From: Pseudomonadota bacterium
GTDB lineage: Bacteria; Pseudomonadota; Alphaproteobacteria; Rhizobiales; Xanthobacteraceae
NCBI GenBank assembly: GCA_023386885.1
Contig: JAEWIX010000033.1
Span: forward strand, 1-56,650
Direction: 5' to 3'
Length of the DNA: 56,650 bases
Shown here piece after piece: positions 42,114 through 50,457 of this stretch (positions are counted from its first letter, which is position 1; each line of letters starts with the position of its first letter). Position numbers and translations under genes: made by a program. Below the pieces are notes generated by a model. It ran no database searches. It was not told the origin of the DNA and saw only the letters and a program-made list of their open reading frames with translations.

Positions 42114-43511
42114 TTACTTTCCGATACAGAAATCGCGAAAGATCACATCGAGTAAATCCTCCACATCGACACGGCCGAGAAGCCGACCCAAGGCAAAGGC
42201 AGCCGCGCGCAGTTCCTCCGCAACCAGTTCTTCACCTCGATCCTTCGCACCAATGCTGCGATGCAGCATATCAATTGTTGTGCGCAGCAATTCCCTGTGC
42301 CGCGCTCGTCCGATCAATCCGGACTCGCCCGCTGCGAAATAATGTTCCGCGTACCCTCGGATCGCGTCGACGAGATCCGGCATTCCATCGCCCCGCTCCG
42401 CCGAGATCGCGAAGCGCCCACCCAAGACCGGATTGTCTGTCGCAATGCCGCCGCCAAACGGCCCCTGCTTTGCCGCAAGAATCCCGACCCCGTTTTCGAC
42501 CTCCGAACCGACATCCAGATCAACCTTGTTGCGTATCAGCCAGCGTGGCGCGGCGCCGAGATCATCCATCGGCGTATCGGCCAATGGACGATCGTCCGTC
42601 AGCCACAGCACGAGATCCGCGTCCCCTGCCCGCGCCTTCGCACGCCGCACGCCTTCCTGCTCCACCGGATCGCTCGTCTCGCGAATGCCGGCGGTGTCGA
42701 TCAGCGTCACCGGATAGCCATCGAGATCGAGCTGCACCTCGATGATATCGCGCGTGGTGCCCGCATGCGGCGATACGATCGCCACCTCGCGCCGCGCCAG
42801 CGCATTCATCAGCGTCGATTTGCCGACGTTGGGCGCACCGGCAATCGCCACCACCAAGCCATCGCGCAAACGTTCGCTATGTGCCGACGCGACCAGCACC
42901 CGCTCGATCTCGTTCTTCAGCGCTGCGATCTTCGCCAACGCGGGCGCCAACAGTTGCTCCGGCACATCGCCTTCATCGGCAAAATCGATCCCCGCTTCCA
43001 CCAGCGCCGCCGCTTCGATGATCTGTCGCCGCCAGTCGCGCGCCTTGTCGCCGAGCAGTCCGTGCAACTGCCGCAGCGCCTGTCGCCGTTGCCGGTCGGT
43101 ATCGGCGTGAATCAGATCATCGAGTCCTTCCGCTTCGGTGAGATCGATCTTGCCGTTCTCGAATGCACGTCGGGTGAATTCGCCGGGCTCTGCCGGCCGG
43201 ACATCGTCGAGCGCAGACAACGCCGCGAACAATGCGGCCAGCACCGCGCGGCCGCCATGAACATGAAACTCGGCGACGTCTTCACCGGTCGCGCTTGCGG
43301 GGCCCGGAAACCACAGCACGACCGCATCGTCGATGGCCTCATCCTGCGCATCCCGCAGCAACACCCGCGTGGCAATACGCGGCGCTGGCCGTTTGCCGGC
43401 CAGTTTCTCCAATGCATCACCTGCTCGCGCACCGGAGACGCGCACGATGGCGATCGCGGTCGGCGGCCGTCCGGACGACAAGGCAAAGATGGTTTGTTCT
43501 CGCGGATGCAT
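42114..43511 (-). CDS. mnmE: tRNA modification GTPase MnmE (TrmE)
   Basis: A 465-residue partner of MnmG in wobble U34 modification. It has an N-terminal tetrahydrofolate-binding domain ('TIFALSSGRPPTAIAIVRVSG', 'EFTRRAFENGKIDLTEAE'), a helical domain and an inserted G domain. G1 is GAPNVGKS at 225-232; 'GTTRDIIE' and 'DTAGIRET' follow. The C-terminal CIGK carries the essential Cys. The ATG at 43511 is the normal start 'MHPREQTIFA'. It is divergent from the YyaL-like gene. Confidence 0.96.
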   Translation of the reverse strand: MHPREQTIFALSSGRPPTAIAIVRVSGARAGDALEKLAGKRPAPRIATRVLLRDAQDEAIDDAVVLWFPGPASATGEDVAEFHVHGGRAVLAALFAALSALDDVRPAEPGEFTRRAFENGKIDLTEAEGLDDLIHADTDRQRRQALRQLHGLLGDKARDWRRQIIEAAALVEAGIDFADEGDVPEQLLAPALAKIAALKNEIERVLVASAHSERLRDGLVVAIAGAPNVGKSTLMNALARREVAIVSPHAGTTRDIIEVQLDLDGYPVTLIDTAGIRETSDPVEQEGVRRAKARAGDADLVLWLTDDRPLADTPMDDLGAAPRWLIRNKVDLDVGSEVENGVGILAAKQGPFGGGIATDNPVLGGRFAISAERGDGMPDLVDAIRGYAEHYFAAGESGLIGRARHRELLRTTIDMLHRSIGAKDRGEELVAEELRAAAFALGRLLGRVDVEDLLDVIFRDFCIGK

Positions 43512-43586
43512 GGCCTATCTATTCAACGAGCACGCCGCGCGATGCAACCGCGGATCGTGATTTCATCGCAACCGGAAGGCCGCAGC

Positions 43587-45614
43587 ATGACCGAGGCATT
43601 GTCGCATACCAACCGGCTTTCGCACGAGACCAGCCCCTATCTGCTGCAACATCAGCACAACCCGGTAGACTGGTGGCCGTGGGGTCCGGACGCGCTGGCC
43701 GAAGCGAAGCGCGCCAACAAGCCGATCCTGCTGTCGGTCGGTTATGCCGCGTGCCACTGGTGCCACGTCATGGCGCACGAGAGTTTCGAAGACGAAGCGA
43801 CCGCGAAGGTGATGAACGAGCTGTTCGTCAACATCAAGGTCGATCGCGAGGAGCGGCCCGACATCGATCAGATCTACATGAATGCGCTGCATCTGTTGGG
43901 CGAGCAGGGCGGCTGGCCGCTGACGATGTTTCTCACCTCGGACGGCGAGCCGTTCTGGGGCGGCACATATTTTCCGAAGCAGGCGCAATACGGCCGGCCG
44001 GGCTTCACCGATCTGTTGCGCACCGTGTCGCGGCTCTATCGCGACGAACCGCACAAGATCACCCAGAACCGCGACGCGCTGCTCGCCAAGCTGGCGGAGC
44101 GCACCCGCGGCGATGCGGCGGCTCAACTCGGCGTTGTTGAGCTGAACAACGCCGCCGTGTCGATCGCGCGCGCGACCGATCCGGTCAATGGCGGCCTGCG
44201 CGGCGCGCCGAAATTTCCACAATGCACGATGCTGGAATTCTTGTGGCGGGGCGGGGCCCGCAGCGGCGACGAACGCTTCTTCGCCACCACCAATTTGACG
44301 CTGACGCATATCAGCCAGGGCGGCATCTACGATCATCTCGGTGGCGGCTATGCGCGCTATTCCGTCGACGAGAGGTGGCTGGTGCCGCATTTCGAAAAGA
44401 TGCTTTACGACAACGCGCAATTGCTCGACCTGATGGCGTGTGAGCATGCGCGCGCGCCGAACAAACTTTACGAACAGCGCGCACAAGAAACCGTCGGCTG
44501 GCTGATGCGCGAGATGACGACGGCGGAAGGTGCATTCGCATCGTCACTCGACGCCGACTCCGAAGGCGAGGAGGGCAAGTTCTACGTCTGGTCGCTGGCG
44601 GAAATCGAAGATGTTCTAGGTCGCGAGGACGCCGCCGATTTCGCCGCGCGTTATGACATCACCACCGAAGGTAACTTCGAAGGCCACAACATTCCCAATC
44701 GTCTCAAAAGCATCGATCTCGGCAACGACGACGATGCGCACATGCGAGTACTGCGGGAGAAATTATTGGCGCGCCGTGCAACGCGTATTCGTCCCGGTCT
44801 CGACGACAAGGTGCTGGCGGACTGGAACGGCTTGATGATCGCAGCGCTGGCACGTGCGGCAATTGCCTTCGCGCAACCGGCGTGGTGCGATCTCGCACAG
44901 CGCGCCTTCACATTCATCGCAACGTCGATGACCAGCGATGGTCGGCTCGGCCATTCCTGGCGTGCCGGACAACTTCTCATTCCCGGTCTTGCGTCCGACT
45001 ACGCCGCGATGATCCGCGCCGCGCTGGCGCTGCATGAAACAACCGGAGAGGCGTCGTTCCTGCGACAAGCAATTGCGTGGCAGGACTTACTGGATCGTCA
45101 TTACGCGGATACCGAACATGGCGGCTATTATCTCACCGCCGATGATGCGGAAGGTTTGATCATTCGTCCGCATTCCAGCGTCGACGATGCGATTCCAAAC
45201 CACAACGGCCTGATCGCACAGAACCTGGTGCGGCTCGCGGTGCTCGATGGTAACGACCGCTGGCGAACCAGGACCGACGCGCTGTTCGCGGCGCTTCTGC
45301 CGCGCGCGGTCGAAAACATGTTCGGCCATTTGTCGCTGCTGAATGCACTCGATCTTCATCTGACCGGCGCGGAAATCGTCGTGGTGGGCGAGGGGGATGA
45401 CGCCGACGCACTCATTGCCGCGGCACGCCGGTTGCCGCACGCCACGACCATCGTTCTTCATGCGCCACGCGCCGATTTGTTACCACCGGAGCATCCCGCG
45501 CGCACAAAGGCGGACAGCATCAAAGGTGCGGCGGCTTTCGTTTGTCGCCAGCAAAGCTGCTCGCTGCCGGTGACGACACCGCAGGCATTGATTGAACTCA
45601 TCGCGCAACGATAG
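43587..45614 (+). CDS. YyaL/DUF255 thioredoxin-fold, six-hairpin-glycosidase-fold protein
   Basis: A 675-residue cytosolic protein. The N-terminal thioredoxin-like DUF255 domain (about 1-165) has 'NPVDWWPWG' and C56-x-x-C59 in 'AACHWCHVMAHESFED'. An (alpha/alpha)6-barrel resembling N-acylglucosamine 2-epimerase follows ('DHLGGGYARYSVDERWLVPHFEKMLYDNAQ'-type segment). The family is universal from bacteria to animals (spermatogenesis-associated protein 20), but its reaction is not established. The ATG at 43587 follows GGAAGG; the very long open frame to 42261 is an antisense shadow of mnmE. Confidence 0.88.
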   Translation: MTEALSHTNRLSHETSPYLLQHQHNPVDWWPWGPDALAEAKRANKPILLSVGYAACHWCHVMAHESFEDEATAKVMNELFVNIKVDREERPDIDQIYMNALHLLGEQGGWPLTMFLTSDGEPFWGGTYFPKQAQYGRPGFTDLLRTVSRLYRDEPHKITQNRDALLAKLAERTRGDAAAQLGVVELNNAAVSIARATDPVNGGLRGAPKFPQCTMLEFLWRGGARSGDERFFATTNLTLTHISQGGIYDHLGGGYARYSVDERWLVPHFEKMLYDNAQLLDLMACEHARAPNKLYEQRAQETVGWLMREMTTAEGAFASSLDADSEGEEGKFYVWSLAEIEDVLGREDAADFAARYDITTEGNFEGHNIPNRLKSIDLGNDDDAHMRVLREKLLARRATRIRPGLDDKVLADWNGLMIAALARAAIAFAQPAWCDLAQRAFTFIATSMTSDGRLGHSWRAGQLLIPGLASDYAAMIRAALALHETTGEASFLRQAIAWQDLLDRHYADTEHGGYYLTADDAEGLIIRPHSSVDDAIPNHNGLIAQNLVRLAVLDGNDRWRTRTDALFAALLPRAVENMFGHLSLLNALDLHLTGAEIVVVGEGDDADALIAAARRLPHATTIVLHAPRADLLPPEHPARTKADSIKGAAAFVCRQQSCSLPVTTPQALIELIAQR

Positions 45615-45920
45615 CTGGCTATATCGTCAATCGCGTGGACCATACCACCAATGAATGCTGTGGCGTGGACGGTGCCCGTCGTTATGCTGCGGTAACGTCA
45701 GGCCACGCCAGAACCCGACCAATACCACCAGACAAAGAACCGCACTGATCCCATGGGCAGGGCATGGAGGAACGTCGCAAACATCAGCTACCCAGCATTC
45801 CGGCAAGACCGATGATTTGTCGCGAATGTCGCCAAAAAGTTCGCACGAATCTTCCGTCAAACGAAACGGCCCGCGATCGCTCGCGGGCCTTTTTGTTTCA
45901 ACGCTTATAACTTGCCAGCG
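45615..45920. other. 306-bp gap between the YyaL-like gene and rho
   Basis: Convergent gap with a strong plus-strand terminator at its rho end. About 250 bp lie between the YyaL-like stop and that hairpin. A minus-strand frame (45627-45860, TTG start, one hydrophobic stretch) is unrecognised and not called. Confidence 0.5.
45868..45896 (+). terminator. strong intrinsic terminator
   Basis: GGCCCGCGA, loop TCGC, TCGCGGGCC, then TTTTTGTTT: a perfect 9-bp stem with a U-tract on the plus strand. It may end the YyaL-like transcript or a separate short RNA. On the minus strand it lies 25 bp beyond the rho stop but lacks a U-tract. Confidence 0.85.
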
Positions 45921-47186
45921 TCAGGTATTCATCGAATCGAAGAATTCGCTGTTGTTCTTGGTGTTGCGCAGCTTGTCGAGCAGGAACTCGATCGCGTCCA
46001 TGGTGCCCATCGGATTGAGAATGCGCCGCAGCACATACATCTTCTTGAGCAGTTGCGGATCGGTGATGAGTTCTTCCTTGCGGGTGCCGGAACGCGCGAT
46101 ATCGATGGCCGGGAAGGTGCGCTTGTCGGCAACCTTGCGGTCGAGGATCAGTTCCGAGTTGCCGGTGCCCTTGAACTCTTCGAAAATCACTTCGTCCATG
46201 CGGCTGCCGGTATCGACCAGCGCAGTCGCGATAATCGTCAGCGAACCGCCTTCCTCGATGTTGCGCGCCGCGCCGAAGAAACGCTTCGGCCGCTGCAAGG
46301 CGTTGGCATCGACGCCGCCGGTCAGCACCTTGCCGGATGACGGCACCACGGTGTTGTAGGCGCGGCCGAGGCGGGTGATCGAATCGAGCAGGATGACGAC
46401 ATCGCGGCCGTGTTCGACCAGGCGCTTGGCCTTCTCAATCACCATTTCCGCGACCTGAACGTGACGCACCGCCGGTTCGTCGAAGGTCGAGGATACCACC
46501 TCGCCCTTCACCGAGCGCTGCATGTCGGTGACTTCTTCCGGCCGCTCGTCGATCAAGAGAACGATCAGATAGCATTCCGGATGGTTCGCCGTGATCGAGT
46601 GCGCGATGTTCTGCATCAGCACGGTCTTGCCGGTGCGCGGCGGCGCGACGATCAAGGCGCGCTGGCCTTTGCCGATCGGCGCGACGATATCGATGACGCG
46701 CGGCGACAGGTCCTTGCGGGTCGGGTCATTGAGTTCGAGCTTGAAGCGCTCGTCCGGAAACAGCGGCGTCAGGTTGTCGAAGTTGACCTTGTGTTTGGAC
46801 TTCTCGGGGTCCTCGAAGTTCAGCGTGTTGACCTTGAGCAGCGCAAAATAGCGCTCGCCTTCCTTCGGGCTACGAATGTGGCCCTCGATGGTATCGCCGG
46901 TGCGCAGGCCGAAGCGGCGGATCTGCGACGGCGAGACGTAAATATCGTCAGGGCCGGGCAGATAGTTCGCATCCGGCGAGCGCAAGAAGCCAAAGCCGTC
47001 CGACAGCACTTCGACGACGCCTTCGCCTATGATGTCGATTTCCTGGATAGCCAATTGCTTGAGAATGGCGAACATCAGCTCCTGCTTGCGCATGGTGCTG
47101 GCGTTCTCGACGCCAAGCTCTTCCGCCAGCGTCACCAGTTCGCCGGGAGTCTGGGCCTTGAGGTCCTGGAGTTTCATTTCCCGCAT
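45921..47186 (-). CDS. rho: transcription termination factor Rho
   Basis: A 421-residue hexameric RNA-dependent ATPase/helicase. The N-terminal helix bundle starts 'MREMKLQDLKAQTPGEL', and the cold-shock-like RNA-binding domain has 'GFGFLRSPDANYLPGPDDIYVS'. Walker A APPRTGKT is at 181-188; 'VVILLDSITRLGRAYN' and the secondary-binding 'GGVDANAL' region follow. ATG 47186 is chosen from the family start and an upstream AGGA; the frame runs open to 47351 through the leader. The untranslated leader of about 185 nt behind the promoter at 47378-47406 is long enough for the autoregulation known for rho genes. Confidence 0.97.
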   Translation of the reverse strand: MREMKLQDLKAQTPGELVTLAEELGVENASTMRKQELMFAILKQLAIQEIDIIGEGVVEVLSDGFGFLRSPDANYLPGPDDIYVSPSQIRRFGLRTGDTIEGHIRSPKEGERYFALLKVNTLNFEDPEKSKHKVNFDNLTPLFPDERFKLELNDPTRKDLSPRVIDIVAPIGKGQRALIVAPPRTGKTVLMQNIAHSITANHPECYLIVLLIDERPEEVTDMQRSVKGEVVSSTFDEPAVRHVQVAEMVIEKAKRLVEHGRDVVILLDSITRLGRAYNTVVPSSGKVLTGGVDANALQRPKRFFGAARNIEEGGSLTIIATALVDTGSRMDEVIFEEFKGTGNSELILDRKVADKRTFPAIDIARSGTRKEELITDPQLLKKMYVLRRILNPMGTMDAIEFLLDKLRNTKNNSEFFDSMNT

Positions 47187-47377
47187 GGGGGTGGTCCTGT
47201 AGAAAAAACAAGAAGGAGGAAATCGAAGGTGGCTTTGAAAATGCGGAATGCCTGACAGCGTTTCCGCAGATCTGAAGCAAGGAAGGTGCCGGAAGGGCTT
47301 CAAACCCGATGTGGCGGCCGATGCCATTTGGCTCTCGGACGACAACCACATCCGCCTGCGTGGGGTGGGATGGAACG

Positions 47378-47406
47378 AATATAGAAAATCAACAGCCCTC
47401 GCGCAA
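47378..47406 (-). promoter_or_regulatory. sigma-70-type promoter for rho
   Basis: Minus strand: TTGCGC (47401-47406), a 17-bp spacer, TATATT (47378-47383). It lies in the hemJ-rho gap, so rho need not depend on hemJ transcription. Confidence 0.55.
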
Positions 47407-47441
47407 GACGTGGCAAGCAGCGGTCCGCGCGAAAACCTGCG

Positions 47442-47864
47442 TCAAAACGGCTTGACGATCACCATGATGACGATGCCGATCATGAGAACCGTCGGCACCT
47501 CATTGATTATCCTATAGAATTTCTGGCTTCGCGTATTCCGGTCCTGATCGAATTCGCGCACCCAGCGGGTGAACAGCCCATGGATGCCGGACAGCACCAG
47601 CACCAGGAACAGCTTGACGTGAAACCAGCCACTCAGGAACCAGTGTCCGCTCCATGCCAGATACAGACCCAGCACCCAGGTCACCGTCATCGCCGGATTG
47701 ATGATGGCTTTCAGCAATCGCCGTTCCATTACCTTGAAGGTTTCGGATTGCTTGGAGCCGACCTCGGCATCGCAGTGGTAGACGAACAAACGCGGCAGAT
47801 AGAGCATGCCGGCCATCCAGGAAATCACCGCAATGACATGGAAAGCCTTGATCCATTCGTACAT
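47442..47864 (-). CDS. hemJ: HemJ-type protoporphyrinogen IX oxidase
   Basis: A 140-residue membrane protein with four predicted helices, oxidising protoporphyrinogen IX to protoporphyrin IX in bacteria lacking HemG and HemY. The conserved His9 ('IKAFHVIAVISWMAGM'), 'YLPRLFVYH', the Lys in 'WFHVKLFLVLVLSGIHG' and 'RIINEVPTVLMI' are family signatures. The ATG at 47864 is chosen over the TTG two codons upstream. It is the gene bordering the putative origin on the left, a position held by hemE in Caulobacter. Confidence 0.92.
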   Translation of the reverse strand: MYEWIKAFHVIAVISWMAGMLYLPRLFVYHCDAEVGSKQSETFKVMERRLLKAIINPAMTVTWVLGLYLAWSGHWFLSGWFHVKLFLVLVLSGIHGLFTRWVREFDQDRNTRSQKFYRIINEVPTVLMIGIVIMVIVKPF

Positions 47865-48348
47865 TTGCAAGTCTCATTGTGGCGTCTGAAAGCGATGTCG
47901 GTCGGAACCGTTTCGCGATGATGCGATTATCAAATACGGATTGTAATGAGCCCGATGGACGTTGAGCTTATCAATATCCGCAGCGCCCTTCTTTCCAAAT
48001 CAATATTTCTAGAATCTTAGGTTTGAGTCTGAGTGACCGTGAATTGGGCCCGGCCAATCTTCTCCCATCTTGTTCAAGGTCGAAGCGAAGTTGTTACCGC
48101 TTTTCCGGATGTAGTGGTCAGTTCGAATATCGTCCCGATTTTCAATCGGTTGCGGACTTGCTGGGCAAAGTTATCAAGCGACAAGCCGGACTATTCCCGC
48201 TAGACTTCCCACCGGCATGGAATCTTGTCCACGCAGGCACGCCTGTGCAGAACGATCCCGGTTGTCCCAAGCCCTCCGGCTGATGGTAAAAGTTTCGTAA
48301 ATCGTCCACACCGATTCACACAACACACAGGGCTATTGGATCACTCGC
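47865..48348. other. candidate chromosomal replication origin (oriC)
   Basis: A 484-bp gene-free gap between divergent hemJ and ppsR. In Caulobacter and Rickettsia the origin lies next to the RP001/ppsR homologue, on the hemE side. The left half is AT-richer (47920-48030). DnaA-box-like 9-mers are TTGTCCACG (48225-48233), TTCTGCACA on the minus strand (48244-48252) and TCGTCCACA (48302-48310); none is a perfect TTATCCACA. Four GANTC methylation sites fall in the gap. The parS cluster lies 6-9 kb to the left. This is inferred from synteny plus weak motifs. Confidence 0.6.
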
Positions 48349-49188
48349 GTGCCGACCACGGGCAACTATTTCCATCTTCACATGGTGTCGGATTCGACCG
48401 GCGAAACCCTGATCACGGTGGCGCGCGCCGTCGCCGCGCAATATGCCAATGTGACACCGGTGGAGCATGTCTATCCGCTGGTGCGCAGCCAGAAGCAACT
48501 CGACCGTGTTCTGGCGGAAATCGAAGAGGCGCCGGGAATCGTCCTCTTCACGCTACTGGAAAAAGATTTGGTCGATCGGCTCGAGGACAAGTGCAAGGAG
48601 ATCAATATCCCGAGCCTGTCGATCATCGGCCCGGTGATGCAGTTGTTTCACGCCTATCTCGGCGCCACCACCACCGGGCGGGTCGGCGCGCAGCACACGC
48701 TGAATGCGGATTATTTCAAGCGGATCGACGCGCTGAACTACACCATGATGCATGACGACGGCCAGCACGTCGAAGGGCTGGAGGAGGCCGATGTGGTGCT
48801 GGTCGGCGTGTCGCGCACATCGAAAACGCCGACGTCGATCTATCTCGCCAATCGCGGCATTCGCACCGCCAACGTGCCGCTGGTCCCCGGCGTTCCGATT
48901 CCGCCGCAACTGGAAGGGCTGAAGAAGCCGCTGGTGGTCAGCCTCCATGCGACACCCGAACGGCTGATCCAGATCCGGCAGAACCGTCTCCTTAGCATCG
49001 GCGCGCATTCCGCCAACGATATCTACACCGACAAGCAATCGGTGACCGACGAAGTCGCCGCGGCGCGGCGCCTCAGCGCCAAGCACGGCTGGGCCTTGCT
49101 GGACGTCACCCGACGGTCGATCGAGGAAACCGCCGCCGCCGTCATCAAGCTTTACGCCGACCGGCAGCGGCAGCGAGTGCCGGAATGA
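48349..49188 (+). CDS. ppsR: PEP synthetase regulatory kinase/pyrophosphorylase family protein (RP001/DUF299)
   Basis: A 279-residue bifunctional regulator family: ADP-dependent phosphorylation and phosphate-dependent dephosphorylation of PEP synthetase or pyruvate phosphate dikinase. 'FHLHMVSDSTGETL' at the N-terminus and the P-loop-like 'LVGVSRTSKTPTSIYLANRG' are the signatures. The start is the GTG at 48349, with only a weak ribosome-binding site. The last bases overlap maf as ATGA. It marks the right side of the presumed origin. Confidence 0.92.
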   Translation: MPTTGNYFHLHMVSDSTGETLITVARAVAAQYANVTPVEHVYPLVRSQKQLDRVLAEIEEAPGIVLFTLLEKDLVDRLEDKCKEINIPSLSIIGPVMQLFHAYLGATTTGRVGAQHTLNADYFKRIDALNYTMMHDDGQHVEGLEEADVVLVGVSRTSKTPTSIYLANRGIRTANVPLVPGVPIPPQLEGLKKPLVVSLHATPERLIQIRQNRLLSIGAHSANDIYTDKQSVTDEVAAARRLSAKHGWALLDVTRRSIEETAAAVIKLYADRQRQRVPE

Positions 49189-49808
49189 CGGGTGCGGGAA
49201 CGATGCTGGCGCAGGGCCAGCCGCCGCTGATTCTGGCGTCGCAAAGCCGCGCCCGGCAGGCGGTTCTTGCCGGTGCCGGCATTGTTTTCGAGGCGATGCC
49301 GGCTGAACTCGACGAACGTGCCGTCGAACTGGAATCGGGACTGACGTCGCCGCAAGAGGTGGCGGATTGTCTGGCGCGTGCGAAAGCATCCGCGGTGTCG
49401 GCGCTGTATCCCGGCCGTTACGTGATTGGCGCGGACCAGACGCTGGCATTGGGTGCGCGGCGTTTCAGCAAGCCGGCGGATCGCACCGCCGCCGCCGAAC
49501 AGATCGCGGCGCTTACCGGAAACACCCACGAACTGCATGCTGCGGTGGCGATCGTTCTCGACCGACAGGTGTTATTCTCTCACGTCAGCACCGCGCGGAT
49601 GACGATGCGACCGTTGAGCCGCGATACCATCGACGCCTATCTTACCGAGGCTGGCGATACGGTATTGGGCAGCGTCGGCGCATACCAACTCGAAAGGCTC
49701 GGCGTCCATCTGTTCGAGCGGATCGAAGGCGACTACTTCACGATTCTGGGGATGCCGTTGCTGCCGCTGCTGGCGTTCTTACGGAGCCGGGATTGTCTTC
49801 GTTTTTAG
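49185..49808 (+). CDS. maf: Maf-family nucleotide pyrophosphatase
   Basis: A 207-residue Maf/HAM1-like pyrophosphatase that hydrolyses non-canonical or modified nucleoside triphosphates (dTTP/UTP or m7GTP type; the subtype cannot be fixed here). 'LILASQSRARQAVLAGAG' at the N-terminus replaces the more usual S-x-S-P-R-R, 'VIGADQTLAL' carries the catalytic Asp, and 'YQLERLGVHLFERIEGDYFTILGMPL' is the conserved end. It is translationally coupled to ppsR (ATGA) and 10 bp before coaE. Confidence 0.9.
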   Translation: MTGAGTMLAQGQPPLILASQSRARQAVLAGAGIVFEAMPAELDERAVELESGLTSPQEVADCLARAKASAVSALYPGRYVIGADQTLALGARRFSKPADRTAAAEQIAALTGNTHELHAAVAIVLDRQVLFSHVSTARMTMRPLSRDTIDAYLTEAGDTVLGSVGAYQLERLGVHLFERIEGDYFTILGMPLLPLLAFLRSRDCLRF

Positions 49809-49818
49809 GAGCATATCG

Positions 49819-50418
49819 ATGCGAATACTGGGGCTGACCGGCTCGATCGGCATGGGAAAATCTACCACGGCGAAGATGTTCGCCGAGGCGGGGGTGCCGG
49901 TCTACGATGCCGATGCCACGGTGCATCGTCTCTATGAGGGCGAGGCGGCTGCGGCGATCGAAGCCGCTTTTCCGGGAACGACAGTGAATGGAAAAGTCGA
50001 TCGCGCATTGTTGTCGCCCCGCGTGGTGCACGATGCCGAGGCGATGAAGCGGCTGGAAAGCATCGTGCATCCGATGCTGCGCGCGCATCATCAGAAATTT
50101 CTTGACGACGCCGAGAAGTCCGGCGCGCCGGTGGCCGTGGTCGATGTTCCACTGCTGTATGAGACCGGCGGCGAAAGCCGCGTCGATGCCGTGGTGGTGG
50201 TGACCACGGCACCCGACGTGCAGCGCGAGCGCATTCTGGCGCGCGACGGCATGACGCCGGAGAAGCTGGACGCGATCCTCGCCAAGCAGTTGCCGGATGC
50301 CGAGAAGCGCCGGCGCGCCGATTTTATCGTGGATACGTCCCACGGACTTGATCCGGTACGGATTCGCGTCCGCGAAATCCTCGATCAGGTTGCTAAACTG
50401 CCGCGGCGGCGAGCCTGA
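49819..50418 (+). CDS. coaE: dephospho-CoA kinase CoaE
   Basis: A 199-residue P-loop kinase that completes coenzyme A by phosphorylating the ribose 3'-OH of dephospho-CoA. The Walker A GSIGMGKST is at 8-16, 'VYDADATVHRLYEG' carries the base Asp, and 'VVDVPLLYETGGESRVD' and 'RDGMTPEKLDAILAKQLPD' are family segments. AGGAGCATATCG precedes the ATG. It is in an operon with maf (10 bp) and dnaQ (39 bp). The aroE found between maf and coaE in many alphaproteobacteria is missing. Confidence 0.95.
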   Translation: MRILGLTGSIGMGKSTTAKMFAEAGVPVYDADATVHRLYEGEAAAAIEAAFPGTTVNGKVDRALLSPRVVHDAEAMKRLESIVHPMLRAHHQKFLDDAEKSGAPVAVVDVPLLYETGGESRVDAVVVVTTAPDVQRERILARDGMTPEKLDAILAKQLPDAEKRRRADFIVDTSHGLDPVRIRVREILDQVAKLPRRRA

Positions 50419-50457
50419 TTCGCCCTCCGACGTTTGATTTAGAGCGGACTTAGAGCC

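Noticed and set aside
42261..43586. In-frame upstream extension of the YyaL-like gene
   Set aside because: The extension is antisense to mnmE, has no family similarity, and a ribosome-binding site sits at the ATG 43587.
45627..45860. Possible 77-residue minus-strand protein with one hydrophobic segment
   Set aside because: TTG start without a ribosome-binding site, no internal Met and no family recognised; kept only as a note in the gap entry.
47612..47625. parS-like sequence GCTTGACGTGAAAC inside hemJ
   Set aside because: Two mismatches to the 14-bp core break the palindrome; all four true sites are perfect, so this is probably chance within coding sequence.
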